This document shows positions 54,001 through 63,099 of a DNA stretch of 64,000 bases, one piece after another. Both the position numbers and the translations under genes were made by a program. The stretch's first letter is position 1. Each line of letters starts with the position of its first letter. The notes below the pieces were generated by a model, which saw nothing but the letters and a program-made list of their open reading frames with translations, was not told the origin of the DNA and ran no database searches. Source of the DNA: Mesorhabditis belari (Eukaryota; Nematoda; Chromadorea; Rhabditida; Rhabditidae); the NCBI GenBank assembly GCA_958450365.1, contig CAUEEP010000222.1, positions 248,001 to 312,000 of the forward strand, read 5' to 3'.

Positions 54001-56573
54001 AAGTGCCCGAGGTGGACATTGCCCAAATCGTCGATCTCAACATTGCGCCGGTGCTGAGCGGTTTCGAGAAGGTTTGTTTAATGCTCTAACCATAAAAGCT
54101 GAAATTTCTTGTAGTCGAATTCTAAAGAAATACGTAACTATTTTATTACTGTTATTTGAAATAAGAATTGTATTTTCTTTTTTGAACTGAATTACTTCCA
54201 GGAGTGGCACGCAAGTTTCTCGAGGGGACTCGAGCGATACGAAGCGATCTCGCAACTCTGGAATCGAGTGTGGAAACAAAGTGGGAAAAGGATTGCGTTC
54301 AAGTAAGCGATTTTTGTGAAAGCTTTGCTATAGATTGCCTTAATCATCACAAAGTACAGCTGGACTGTACCTTAAAATTGAAAGTTCAACCCTTGATACA
54401 CTTAATACTGTATGAAATAGTACGTAAAGATTACTTTATACGCATTTAGGCTGCGTTTAATCGAAAGTTTATTGCTACTTAGTGAAAACCTTTGTTTTTT
54501 TTAGAGATGCTTTGTGGAAAGACGTGCGCTCGGTCGAACAGAAAGCCTTCTCTTTTTCAAAAGATGAGGTTTGATTTTGAAAGTTTACATGGTACAAGTG
54601 ACCCTGCTGGGCGCGAGATTTAGGCAAATCGGCAATACTTTTTGATTAGAATGAATTGAGATCAAAGTTTGCATTTAAACATTTGATGTTGTGTTGAAAA
54701 GCTACACTGGTGGTCATATGTATTAGTACCCTCTTGCCAAAAATCTTCTCTTAACGATTGCCCCCCTTAAAACGCTGCCAAATTCAAAGTGCTAAAAAGC
54801 ATTTTTTGCTAACAAGCTCTAGTCTCTAAAACCACAAAAAAAATTGATTCGAAATGTTTATTATCTTTTTAAAAAATAGCAAGGACGGAAAAGACACCTC
54901 AAAAATGGTGGACAAAAGTATTGACACCTTAGCTTTTCCTTTATTTTTTTCTTGTTTACATTCATGTTTTGATGACTTTCTAAAATATTTAATTTTAGAT
55001 GCCGTATCTACTGACTCCAATCAAAGAAAAGATCGTTGAAGGTCGAAGAAATGGAATGAAAACAGCAGATTTGGCTGAACAATTTGGATGCAGCGAGAGC
55101 ACGGTGAAACGACTTTTTAAACAATCAAGATTATCGGTTCTCTACACAGAGCTGCAAAATCTGGTCGACATCCATCAACAACAACTGCCGAGAATCGATC
55201 GATCATAGGGGAATTCAAAACGGACCCAAGTCTCACCTCGACCGACAAAAGCCGCCTGTATAAATCACAATTCAGCACAGATATCTCAGCAAGGACCGTG
55301 AGGAGGCGACTCATCAAAGCAAAGTTGTACGCTAGACGACCAATAAAGAAGCCACGTATGACTCCTCGGATTAGGAAACTTCGTTTAGCCTTTGCTCGGA
55401 GGTACCAAAGTTGGACGAGTGACGATTGGAACCGAGTAATTTTCTCTGATGAGACAAAAGTTAATCTCTATCAGTCGGATGGACCTCCATTGATCAGGCG
55501 ACCGATTGGAAAGCGGTTATTACTCAAGTACATCAAACCCACGGTTCGAGTTTGGGGGTGGAAATATTATGTGCTGGGGTATGAATTTCTATAGTTTTCT
55601 TCGTATAACTGTCAACTTGCAGGAGCGATGACAAGAAATGTGGTCGGTCCACTTGAGATGATCAATTCAACCATGAAGTCTCAGCGATACATGGGAATAC
55701 TTGAGCAACGTTTACTTCCATTTGCGAGCAAAACATTACCTCAAGGATGGTTGTACTACCAGGACAACTCGCCAGTTCACACAAGCAAACTTATTATGGG
55801 ACCTGTCGGAAGACTCTCGAATGGAAGACGGGTACGATTTCCGGGCTGGTTTGCGATTAATGGTGTTTCTTTGATTAAAGCATCTCCCTTTTCACCAGAT
55901 TTGAACGTTATCGAGAATCTATGGTCGATTGTGAAAGCGAAATTGAAGGAGAAACACTTTTCGCCCAAGGCGAGCTTTGGCTCTATCTACGTCTTGTATG
56001 GAATCAAATTGGATCATCAGTTTTGCACAATTTGGTCGACTCGATGCCCAGACGGATAGAAAAAGTCATTCAAGCCAAAGGAGGGCCAATAGACTATTAA
56101 ATTTACTGTTGTTTTTGCAAGGTGTCAATACTTTTGTCCACCATTTTTGAGGTGTCTTTTCCGTCCTTGCTATTTTTTAAAAAGATAATAAACATTTCGA
56201 ATCAATTTTTTTGTGGTTTTAGAGACTAGAGCTTGTTAGCAAAAAGTGCTTTTTAGCACTTTGAATTTGGCTGCCTTTTAAGAGGGGCAATCGTTGAGAG
56301 AAGATTTTTTGCAAGAGGGTACTAATACATATGACCACCAGTGTAGATTTTGTGCCCATCAAAGCCATAAGTAGCGTAAAAATTTAAGCATTTAAGCATT
56401 TAATTTAATTTTTTAAATTTTTAATTTAATTCAAGCAATTTAATTTAAGAAGCATACAAAAGCAAAGAAATTTTGTGAAGCTTTTTATTTTATTTCTTTT
56501 TTTTTTCCAGAATTCCTACGAGGATCGTCTCACCAACTCGATCGACTCGCTCGTCTCTTCTTTCAACAATTGA
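48059..56573 (+). CDS. Unrecognised 437-residue protein (possible SPK-like N-terminus)
   Basis: Seventeen exons in phase: 48059-48120, 52210-52320, 52487-52560, 52646-52704, 52747-52822, 52929-53021, 53061-53158, 53200-53243, 53282-53339, 53470-53514, 53576-53623, 53667-53732, 53778-53879, 53922-54071, 54202-54302, 54505-54568, 56511-56573 (TGA). The ATG follows a TTTTCAG acceptor by about 20 bases. Residues 1-90 look like a compact domain (FSVEEDCAMWLFVLQYRRIE, DLLFLYKKLMIQMDP, NRNWTVRSYEFA); the EDxxMWxFV pattern recalls nematode SPK or Myb-like modules, but this is only a guess. Residues about 95-240 are low complexity and charged (RHGRRKSKTREE). The C-terminal half is predicted helical (RTRKQLTEILHSDQVLIELF, EWHASFSRGLERYEAISQLW). 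Intron 1 (4.1 kb) and intron 16 (1.9 kb) contain transposons; the intron 53022-53060 is only 39 bases. No function is proposed. Confidence 0.85.
48290..50427. mobile_element. Foldback element, copy 1, split by a Tc1-like insertion
   Basis: The left arm GTACTTTGGTGGTTGGGAGG..CCACTTTTATCC is inverted at 50390-50425 (GGATAAAAGTGGCCCCTCTC then AGCCACCAAAGTAC). Further inward, GATCTAATATTTTATGG and GTGGGGTTTTATTGATACC match complements at about 50300-50335. The Tc1-like element 48403-50055 sits between the arms. Confidence 0.7.
48403..50055 (+). mobile_element. Tc1/Tc3-family transposon with degenerate, intron-containing transposase
   Basis: Terminal inverted repeats of about 225 bases start CAGTGGTCCACAAATGTATT and end with the complement, flanked by TA. 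The plus strand encodes helix-turn-helix parts (ENGMRGKDVANLFNCSRRTV), then the catalytic blocks VLFTDETKINLF, MLYQDNDPKHK and [14 protein letters not shown]. Two in-frame stops interrupt it, at about 49004 (AGATGACG) and 49127 (CTTTAGGCG), and the first residues look frame-shifted. A 53-base intron (GTAAGAACC...TTTCTTTAG, about 49279-49322) splits the gene after MCWG. The C-terminus MPDRLNEAIKAKGGPGKYQF is intact. It lies in intron 1 of the 437-residue gene. Confidence 0.9.
50441..50660. repeat. 220-base inverted repeat
   Basis: AGGGGTTTTTGACTATGCTG then AATCGATTGGTGATGGTTTCAC pairs with its complement at 50619-50660 (CAGCATAGTCAAAAACCCCT). An inner pair is TTTCACAGCTTTTAGCAACG with GTCGTTAAAAGTTGTGAAA. 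Non-coding. Confidence 0.8.
51013..51453. mobile_element. Foldback element, copy 2
   Basis: Same family as 48290-50427 without an insertion: CTTTGGTGGTTGGAAGGGGC then CACTTTTGGCTTG, TCGAATCTAGTGTTTTGAGC and CTTTTCTTCTATTCTGGGAT are matched by complements at about 51360-51453. An inner pair surrounds GCGATTGGTG / CACCAATCGC. Confidence 0.75.
51666..52183. mobile_element. Mariner-type MITE
   Basis: The ends TTAGGTTGATGCGTAAGT and ACTTATGCATCAACCTA are inverted and resemble the ends of the mariner derivative at 11792-12302 (TTGGGTTGATGCATAA). No transposase text. Ends 26 bases before the acceptor of exon 2 of the 437-residue gene. Confidence 0.75.
54705..56343 (+). mobile_element. Second Tc1/Tc3-family transposon, degenerate
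   Basis: Terminal inverted repeats of about 225 bases start CACTGGTGGTCATATGTATT and end with the complement, flanked by TA. Plus-strand transposase pieces: MPYLLTPIKEKIVEGRRNGM with AEQFGCSESTVKRLF (55008-55205), a frame break near 55207, RVIFSDETKVNLYQSDGPPL, a frame shift in the segment before CWG, a probable intron ending at about 55622, LYYQDNSPVHTSKL, and SPDLNVIENLWSIVKAKLKE, followed by a frame shift near the C-terminus. Intron position matches the first element, showing a shared family. It occupies intron 16 of the 437-residue gene. Confidence 0.9.
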
Positions 56574-57055
56574 CTTCTTTCTCTTCTTTCATCATTTTTT
56601 GTAAGCTAGTCAATATCCATTTTTATGTTATTTATTTTATAGCTTTTGTACTGTTTTGGTTATCGTTTTCTTTCTCTCGACTGATCTCTGTTCTTCGTTT
56701 CTAAATCCTCATTTTATTCGGGTGTTTTTAATGCGTTGATCTTCAGTTTTCGAGTTTTTATCGTCTCGTCTCGTCTTTTTTTTTTCTGTCTCGACTTTTC
56801 ATGTCAGCTTTTTGATGGATTGAATAAAAGTATCAAACCAAAGATGTTAAGAGCATTTTCTGGGTCCAAGACCAAGGAAATATTAGGGCCGAGTACGTTT
56901 TTTGGCAAACTTTCGGCTTACTTACCCAACTGGCGAAATTTCCCCTTTCTCTCACTTTCCTTTCAACCCTTTCGCCCCATTTCAGGGTTATTTCAACCCT
57001 CAATGGGTCAAGAAAGGTGAAAGTTCTCCAGAAATCTCAGGAATCTTTCGGGGAA
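56574..57055. other. 3' flank of the 437-residue gene
   Basis: T-rich 3' untranslated and intergenic sequence with an ATTGAATAAAAGT polyadenylation-like site at about 56818-56830. No further gene is recognised. Confidence 0.5.
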
Positions 57056-57059
57056 AGAG

Positions 57060-57165
57060 TCTTTTCTTCCTTTTCTTCCTTTTCTTCCTTTTCTCCCTTT
57101 TCTCCCTTTTCTCCCTTTTCTCCCTTTTCTCCCTTTTCTCCCTTTTCTCCCTTTTCCTTTTCTCC
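57060..57165. repeat. TTTTCTCCC / TTTTCTTCC microsatellite
   Basis: About 12 tandem copies of a 9-base pyrimidine-only unit; purine-free on the plus strand, so able to form triplex-like structures in principle. Confidence 0.9.
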
Positions 57166-57249
57166 CAACCTGTACACTCATCCGGAAGTTTTGTTCTGAC
57201 TTTGCCTGGGAAATTTTGACGTTTTATGAATCGGCTAAACTAGAAAACC

Positions 57250-57392
57250 AATACGGTTCCTATTTTGATCTAATACGGTTCCAATACAGTTCCAATACGG
57301 TTCCAATACAGTTCCAATACAGTTCCAATACAGTTCCAATACAGTTCCAATACAGTTCCAATACGGTTCCAATACGGTTCCAATACGGTTTT
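57250..57392. repeat. GTTCCAATACG 11-base minisatellite
   Basis: About 12 copies of GGTTCCAATAC or AGTTCCAATAC. The same unit family (GTTCCAATATGG) builds the array at 58001-58268. Confidence 0.9.
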
Positions 57393-57774
57393 AAGCTTTA
57401 AGCAGTTTTTTTGTTTATTTTTGACCAACTTTGACCAACAATTTTTGACCAAATTCTGTTACTTTAATTTTTTTTTTGCTTTTATATCAATTGAATATCT
57501 TTTGAATGAAATTTTCGTTTCCGCTTTTGATTTCGTTTTTTTGCATCTTTCTCTTCCTCTTCCTCTTTTCTAGTGATGGTCAAGTGTGAAATGCGGCTAG
57601 TTTCCTAGCTTTTGTGTTGTGAGATTTAGTGGTTGAAATTGAGTGTCAAAACAGATGAAAACTGGGGGATTTTCCCTTCGAAAATCCGTCTTCCGGTCAA
57701 TACAAAAGGTCAAAACTCGTTTCAAAATCATCGAAATTCTCCAAAGAACTCAGAAAAGTAAGCATATTTTTGAG

Positions 57775-57880
57775 ATTTCAATAGGATTTTAATAGAATTT
57801 TAATAGAATTTTAATAGAATTTTAATAGGATTTTAATAGGATTTTAATAGAATTTTAATAGAATTTTAATAGAATTTCAA
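57775..57880. repeat. TTTTAATAGAA 11-base minisatellite
   Basis: Nine copies of TTTTAATAGRA; two further units follow the array ending at 58268. Confidence 0.88.
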
Positions 57881-57884
57881 TATT

Positions 57885-58395
57885 CCATTCAATTTCCCTC
57901 AAAAACCCCCAGAAATGATACACAAATTTTATCGCTTTTTAATGTCGATTTATCTCTTTCCTTTTCTCGAATCCCGTAAAGATTCGGATACAGTTCCAAT
58001 ATGGTTCGAATATGGTTCCAATACGCTTCCAATACAGCTAATATGGTTCCAATACGGTTCCTTTTAAGGTTCCAATATGGTTCGGATACAGTTCCAATAT
58101 GGTTCCAATATGGTTTCAATCTGGTTTCGATATGGTTCCAATCTGGTTTCGATATGGTTCGGATATGGTTCCAATATGGTTCTAATATGGTTCCAATATG
58201 GTTCCAATATGGTTCCAATATGGTTTCGATATGGTTCGGATACAGTTCCAATATGGTTCCAATATTTTAATAGAATTTTAATAGAATTTGAATATTCCAT
58301 TCAATTTCCATTCACCTTCCATTCAATTTCCCTCAAAAACCCCCAGAAATGATACACAAATTTTATCGCTTTTTAATGTCGATTTATCTCTTTCC
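57885..58395. repeat. ~430-base duplication bounded by a CCCCCAGAAATGATACACAA segment
   Basis: An 80-base segment (AATTTCCCTCAAAAACCCCC, AGAAATGATACACAAATTTT, ATCGCTTTTTAATGTCGATT) occurs at 57891-57965 and again, almost unchanged, at 58327-58395. Between them lies the GTTCCAATATGG array and a TTTTAATAGAATTT tail, so the region is a tandem duplication with array growth. Confidence 0.85.
58001..58268. repeat. GTTCCAATATGG 12-base minisatellite
   Basis: About 22 copies of GGTTCCAATATG with GGTTTCGATATG and GGTTCGGATACA variants. Confidence 0.9.
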
Positions 58396-58599
58396 TTTTC
58401 CTCAAAATCTCATAAAGGAAAGACCTTCAGATATTTGGCTGTAAAACGAAACATGAGAAATCCCCAAATTGTGCTCATTTTGGAGCACTAAATATTTGGA
58501 GATGAATTTCGGTGAAATTTTTATCGAATCTTTGCATTGAGGGCCTTGATCTGAAGATATCAATGAATATCTGAAGATAAAGAGCCTTTTTATCTTATT

Positions 58600-59195
58600 T
58601 AGGGTCTTGTGTGACATCCAGCTTGAGCATATTCGACCTTTTTACTATATATTTTCTTAGAATTATCAGACAAACGGGGTACTGTAGAATTCTACAGTAT
58701 ACCTTCTTCTCTATGGGATAAAGAGCCTTTTTCCCTCATTCAGTTTCTTGTGTGACATCCAGCTTGAGCATATTCGACCTCTTTATTATATATTTTCTTA
58801 AGATTATCAGACAAATGGGGTACTGTAGGATTTCTACAGTATGCCTTCTTCTCTATGAGACATAGAGCCTTTTTATCTCATTCAGTGTCTAGTGTGACAT
58901 CCAGCTTGAGCATATTCGACCTCTTTATTATATATTTTCTTAAGATTATCAGACAAATGGGGTACTGTAGGATTTCTACAGTATGCCTTCTTCTCTATGA
59001 GACATAGAGCCTTTTTATCTCATTCAGTGTCTAGTGTGACATCCAGCTTGAGCATATTCGACCTCTTTATTATATATTTTCTTAAGATTATCAGACAAAT
59101 GGGGTACTGTAGGATTTCTACAGTATACCTTCAATAGAATGCTTTATATCTTAAGTCTAAAGTTCTCAGGGTTCAGCATGACATCCAGCTTGAGC
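58600..59195. repeat. Tandem array C, block 1 (~141-base monomer)
   Basis: Boxes GTGTGACATCCAGCTTGAGC at about 58611, 58750, 58894 and 59036, with a diverged GCATGACATCCAGCTTGAGC at about 59175. Each monomer also holds TATATATTTTCTTAAGATTA, TCAGACAAATGGGGTACTGT and a palindromic ACTGTAGRATTYCTACAGTA segment. Confidence 0.92.
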
Positions 59196-59528
59196 AAATA
59201 AAATTCAAAAAATAATCGCTGATTTTTTGAAAGAAATGCAAAATCGATACGATTTAAATTACAGAATTTCAAAATGCCGAAATTTTTATTCTAAAAGAGA
59301 TTTTGTTTTTTTTTTCTCTGAAAATCCTAATTTAAAACCCTCAGTGCTAATGGTTTGAAAGATTTGAAAAAAATTCGTAAAAAAGGGATATTTGTGCACA
59401 AATAGCCGAGCTTTTTTGACCAGAGTCGAGTAAAAAAAAAAGAAAAAAAAAAAGGAAAAAGATTTTTGTGGGTTATGAGTGGCTAGCCTTCCCCAAATCA
59501 GAGTACATTTTTGCAAAAAAAAAAAAAT

Positions 59529-59600
59529 TCCCGACTCGAACTCGAACCATCGATCAATTTACTCAGAAACTAACCCCCTATCCACTTGGCCATCAAAATA
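59529..59600 (-). repeat. tRNA-like sequence (A and B box)
   Basis: Minus strand: TGGCCAAGTGGATAGGG and GGTTCGAGTTCGAGTCGGG followed by a run of 11 T, a Pol III terminator type. Stems imperfect. Confidence 0.5.
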
Positions 59601-59840
59601 TTAGCGTATTTTGAAGAACTAAATGCTTTGATACCTTTCATGACTTCCAGATCACGAGAAAAACCTTTTCACTAAGCTCAATTTTCTTTCTTTCACCTTT
59701 TTTTTCGCGGTGTTTCTTGAATCGGAGTGTTTTCTGGGGTAGAAAAAGGATTTACACTTTAAATTTGAAGTGATTAGTGAAAGCTGGAAGGCACAGAGGA
59801 ATTCTAGATATTTAGTGATTAGATTTATTCAATAGTTCAA

Positions 59841-59912
59841 AAGATGGCCGAATGGTTAGTGAGCTTATTTTCGAGTCGGAGGGTCGAAGGTTCGAGTCCG
59901 GGTCAGGTCAAA
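59841..59912 (+). repeat. tRNA-like sequence (A and B box)
   Basis: Plus strand: TGGCCGAATGGTTAGTG and GGTTCGAGTCCGGG, then AAAAA and a run of 11 T. Acceptor stem does not pair. Confidence 0.5.
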
Positions 59913-60249
59913 AATTTTTTTTTTTATAAATTTTACTTTTATTAACTGAATATCCTTTAAATTACTATATTAAAGCGTTTTTTTGCGTTTTTTTGAAAAT
60001 CTCAGCCTTTATTAGTCTGAGATAACGTGAAAATTCGATGCTTTATGCTCTAGGCGATTCTATGGAATGCATGTGATGGATTTGAATGAAAGAGAGAGAG
60101 CTAAAGAAGCTAAAGAAGGGAAAGAGCCGCTCGAGGGCGGAAAAGGGATGTGCACTGTTTGAACTGTTTGAGCAAATGTCCATCCAATCGAAAAGGCCGA
60201 AAAGGCAAAGAGACTGTCGGGAATATTTGAGTTGGCCTCACATCTATCC

Positions 60250-60850
60250 CCCCTCAGAGTCTAGTGTGACATCCAGCTTGAGCATATCTGAAATCTTTAC
60301 TATATGATTTCTTAAGATTATCAGACAAATGGAGTACTGTAGGATTTCTACAGTATGCCTTCAATAGAATGCTTTATATTTTCAACCTGAAGCCCTCAGG
60401 GTCTTGTGTGACATCCAGCTTGAGCGTATTCGACCTCTCTATTATATATTTTCTTAGGATTATTCGAGAAATGGGGTACTGTAGGATTTCTACAGTATGC
60501 CTTCTTCTATATAAGATATAGAGCCCTTTTATCTTATTTAGGGTCTTGTGTGACATCCAGCTTGAGCATATCTAAAGTCTTTACTATAGATTTTCTTAGA
60601 ATTATCAGACAAACGGCCTACTGTAGAATTCTACAGTATGCCTCCTTCTCTATGAGACATAGAGCCTTTTTATCTCATTCAGTGTCTAGTGTGACATCCA
60701 GCTTGAGCATATTCGACCTCTTTATTATATGTTTTCTTAAGATTATCAGGCAAATGGGGTACTGTAGGATTTCTACAGTATGCCTTCTTCTCTATGAGAC
60801 ATAGAGCCTTTTTCCCTCATTCAGTTTCTTGTGTGACATCCAGCTTAAAC
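60250..60850. repeat. Tandem array C, block 2
   Basis: Boxes at about 60264, 60406, 60548, 60689 and 60832 (spacing 141-143), same monomer as block 1 with small differences in the segment before ACTGTAG. Confidence 0.92.
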
Positions 60851-61325
60851 AAATCCAATCCAAGAAAATCGATGACTCATCTGGGGTAGCTGATTGTGTG
60901 TCAAATGCTTTCCTTGACCATCATAACTCTCGCAGCCTTTCCCCTTTCTTCTTCCCCTTCTTCCCCTTCTTCCCAAATGGCTGAACCCTTTGTCATAAAC
61001 TCAAAGACTCGTTTTCCAGCTACAAGAGATCTTTCTCTCGTTTTTTTTTTTTGTATAACTATGCTCTTAGATCGGCTTCTTTGATCAAAATTCTTTAGCC
61101 TTTCGAAATCTTTTAAATTCTTTTTTTTAGCTTATTTTATTAATGTTTTCAAATGAAATGAAAAATTCAAATTTTTAGATCAACAGGTTTTTTGGGTTTT
61201 TTTTGGTGATCAATGCATCGATGAACGAGCGGGGAAAACGGAGGAGAGAGAAATTGAGGTGGGATTTGTGCTTAAACAACTCTACTAGAGTCTAGAGCCA
61301 TTTTCTAAAAGGCACCTATTTACGA
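60851..61325. other. Gap between array C blocks: nothing recognised
   Basis: Contains a TTCTTCCCC microsatellite (about 60945-60975) and T-rich sequence; no splice-supported exon. Confidence 0.45.
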
Positions 61326-61329
61326 GAAC

Positions 61330-61998
61330 GACCGTAATCGAAAGTACCAATTCTACAGTATGCCTTTCTATAGAATGCTTTAGATTTTCAGCCTGAACCC
61401 CTCAAAGTCTAGTGTGATATCCAGCTTGAGAGTATTCGACCTCTCTATTATATATTTTCTTAGGATTTTCAGACAAACGGGGTACTGTAGAATTCCACAG
61501 TATGCCTTCTTCTATATAAGATATAGAGCCCTTTTATCTTATTTAGGGTCTAGTGTGACATCCAGCTTGAGCATATTTAACCTCTTTACTGTAGATTTTC
61601 TTAGAATTATCAGATAAACGGGGTACTGTAGAATCCTACAGTATGCCTTCAATAGAATGCTTTATATCTTCGGCCTGAAGCCCTCAAAGTTTAGTGTGAC
61701 ATCCAGCTTGAGCATATCTAAAGCCTTTGCTATAGATTTTCTTAGAATTATCAGACATACGGCGTACTGTAGAATTCTATAGTATGCCTTCTATAGAATG
61801 CTTTAGATTTTCAGCCTGAGCCCCTCAAGGTCTAGTGTGACATCCAGCTTGAGCATATTCGACCTCCTTATTATAGATTTCCTTAGAATTATCAGACAAA
61901 CGGGGTACTGTAGAATTCTACAGTATGCCTTCTATAGAATTCTTTATTTCATAAGTCTGAAGCCCTCAGGAACTAGTGTGACATCCAGCCTGAGCAAA
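61330..61998. repeat. Tandem array C, block 3
   Basis: Boxes at about 61409 (GTGATATCCAGCTTGAG), 61553, 61695, 61836 and 61977. The spacing stays at 141-144 although the monomers differ between copies in the CTATAGAATGCTTTAGATTT region. Confidence 0.92.
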
Positions 61999-62064
61999 TG
62001 CAATTAAAAAATCGATGACCGATGGTCTGGACTGTTTTAAAGTACCACAGCAATGCCTTTCCAG

Positions 62065-62375
62065 ATGCGCTCCTCGGTGGCAGCTCAGTACACGACATCG
62101 TGGGGTCCGGTGAGGATACAGGACGCACAAGCCTACAGAAATGATCCCGATTTCCTTCATCTACAGGTCAGTGTTGATTGTGACCGAGTTTTGACGCCTA
62201 GCCGACTCGAACCAGCATCCCTTGGCTGGAAACCAAACACCCTAACCACTACACTATCAAAGTTTATGTAAATTTTGACTTTTTGAATATTCAGACAGGT
62301 TCTGTGCGTTCCAGATCGAGGCATGGTGAAGTTGAAAAGCCAAACAAACCAACTCTAGGCTGTCGACAAGCGTGA
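62065..62375 (+). CDS. Possible two-exon small gene, 60 residues
   Basis: The ATG at 62065 follows a TTTCCAG acceptor; exon 62065-62166 ends at GTCAGT, and exon 62295-62375 starts after ATTCAG and ends in TGA, phase 0 to phase 0. The product begins MRSSVAAQYTTSWGPVRIQD and ends in a basic tail (GSVRSRSRHGEVEKPNKP). No domain is recognised. Higher GC and sound splice sites argue for a real exon, but it could be part of a larger gene or a captured fragment. A tRNA-like sequence lies in its intron on the other strand. Confidence 0.4.
62200..62270 (-). repeat. tRNA-like sequence, possible Gly-TCC anticodon arm
   Basis: Minus strand: TAGTGTAGTGGTTAGGG (A box), an anticodon arm TTTGG-TTTCCAG-CCAAG that pairs fully, and GCTGGTTCGAGTCGGC (B box). 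The acceptor stem does not pair, so a pseudogene or SINE is likely. Confidence 0.5.
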
Positions 62376-62494
62376 ATTGAGTTCACTGCAAAATAAGCCG
62401 AAAAGAAGACAATTGAGCCTAGCCAAGGGGTTATTTCGAAGATCTGGAAGGCACAGAATGTATAGAAAAACTTAGATAACAAAAATAAGCAAAA

Positions 62495-62552
62495 GGGGTC
62501 AAAGTGACTTTACCAATCTAAGGGTCCTGGTTCGAGTCCGGTCGGCGGCAAA
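62495..62552 (+). repeat. tRNA-like 3' half (B box)
   Basis: CCTGGTTCGAGTCCGG, then GCGGCAAAA and a run of nine T. The 5' half is not recognisable. Confidence 0.4.
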
Positions 62553-62559
62553 ATTTTTT

Positions 62560-63099
62560 TTTACTTTTTTTATTTCGCATTTTTCGTGCCTCTAATGGTT
62601 ATGTGCGTTCCAATTCTCGGGTTTTAATAAAAAACCCCCCAACTAGATGGGGATTTGGCTGAAAAAGACGATTGAAAAGTGATCCATCCCTCCGCGTACA
62701 CACAAACAAGACAAATATAAATCTATTAGATGTCCCTGCGCCTTTTTCCTCGCATCCGATTGTCAAATGTTTGATTTGTCTCATCTTAGTGAGTGAAAGA
62801 GAGAAAAATTCCTTTTTTTCTCGCATTTGAAAGGTGTGAATCTCAGTGAATGCACCGGGAAACGAACCCTTTCGGACTTTAGTTCCGATTTGTGATTTTT
62901 CGTTTTTTTTTTTTCGACCCATGGGCACCTATTATTTCTACGATCACCCATATCCGCTACTAATTTATGAGGTTTGTCATGGAAAATTGCCATTTTCAAC
63001 CGAATTTCTGGAATCAGCGTACTTGAAAAGCTCTAAACGACATATTACAAAGGGGTATTTGGGTGAAATTTTGGAAGCTATGACTTTGATACAGGACTG
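62560..63099. other. Gap: no gene supported
   Basis: An open frame on each strand runs through 62600-63000, with one exon-like stretch ending GAG, GTTTGT at about 62971, but no start, acceptor or partner exon can be tied to it. Confidence 0.4.

Noticed and set aside
57000..58352. Open frames of FSPFSPFSP, SSNTVPIQFQY or IWFQYGSN type
   Set aside because: Artefacts of the pyrimidine microsatellite and the GTTCCAATA arrays, open in several frames and on both strands.
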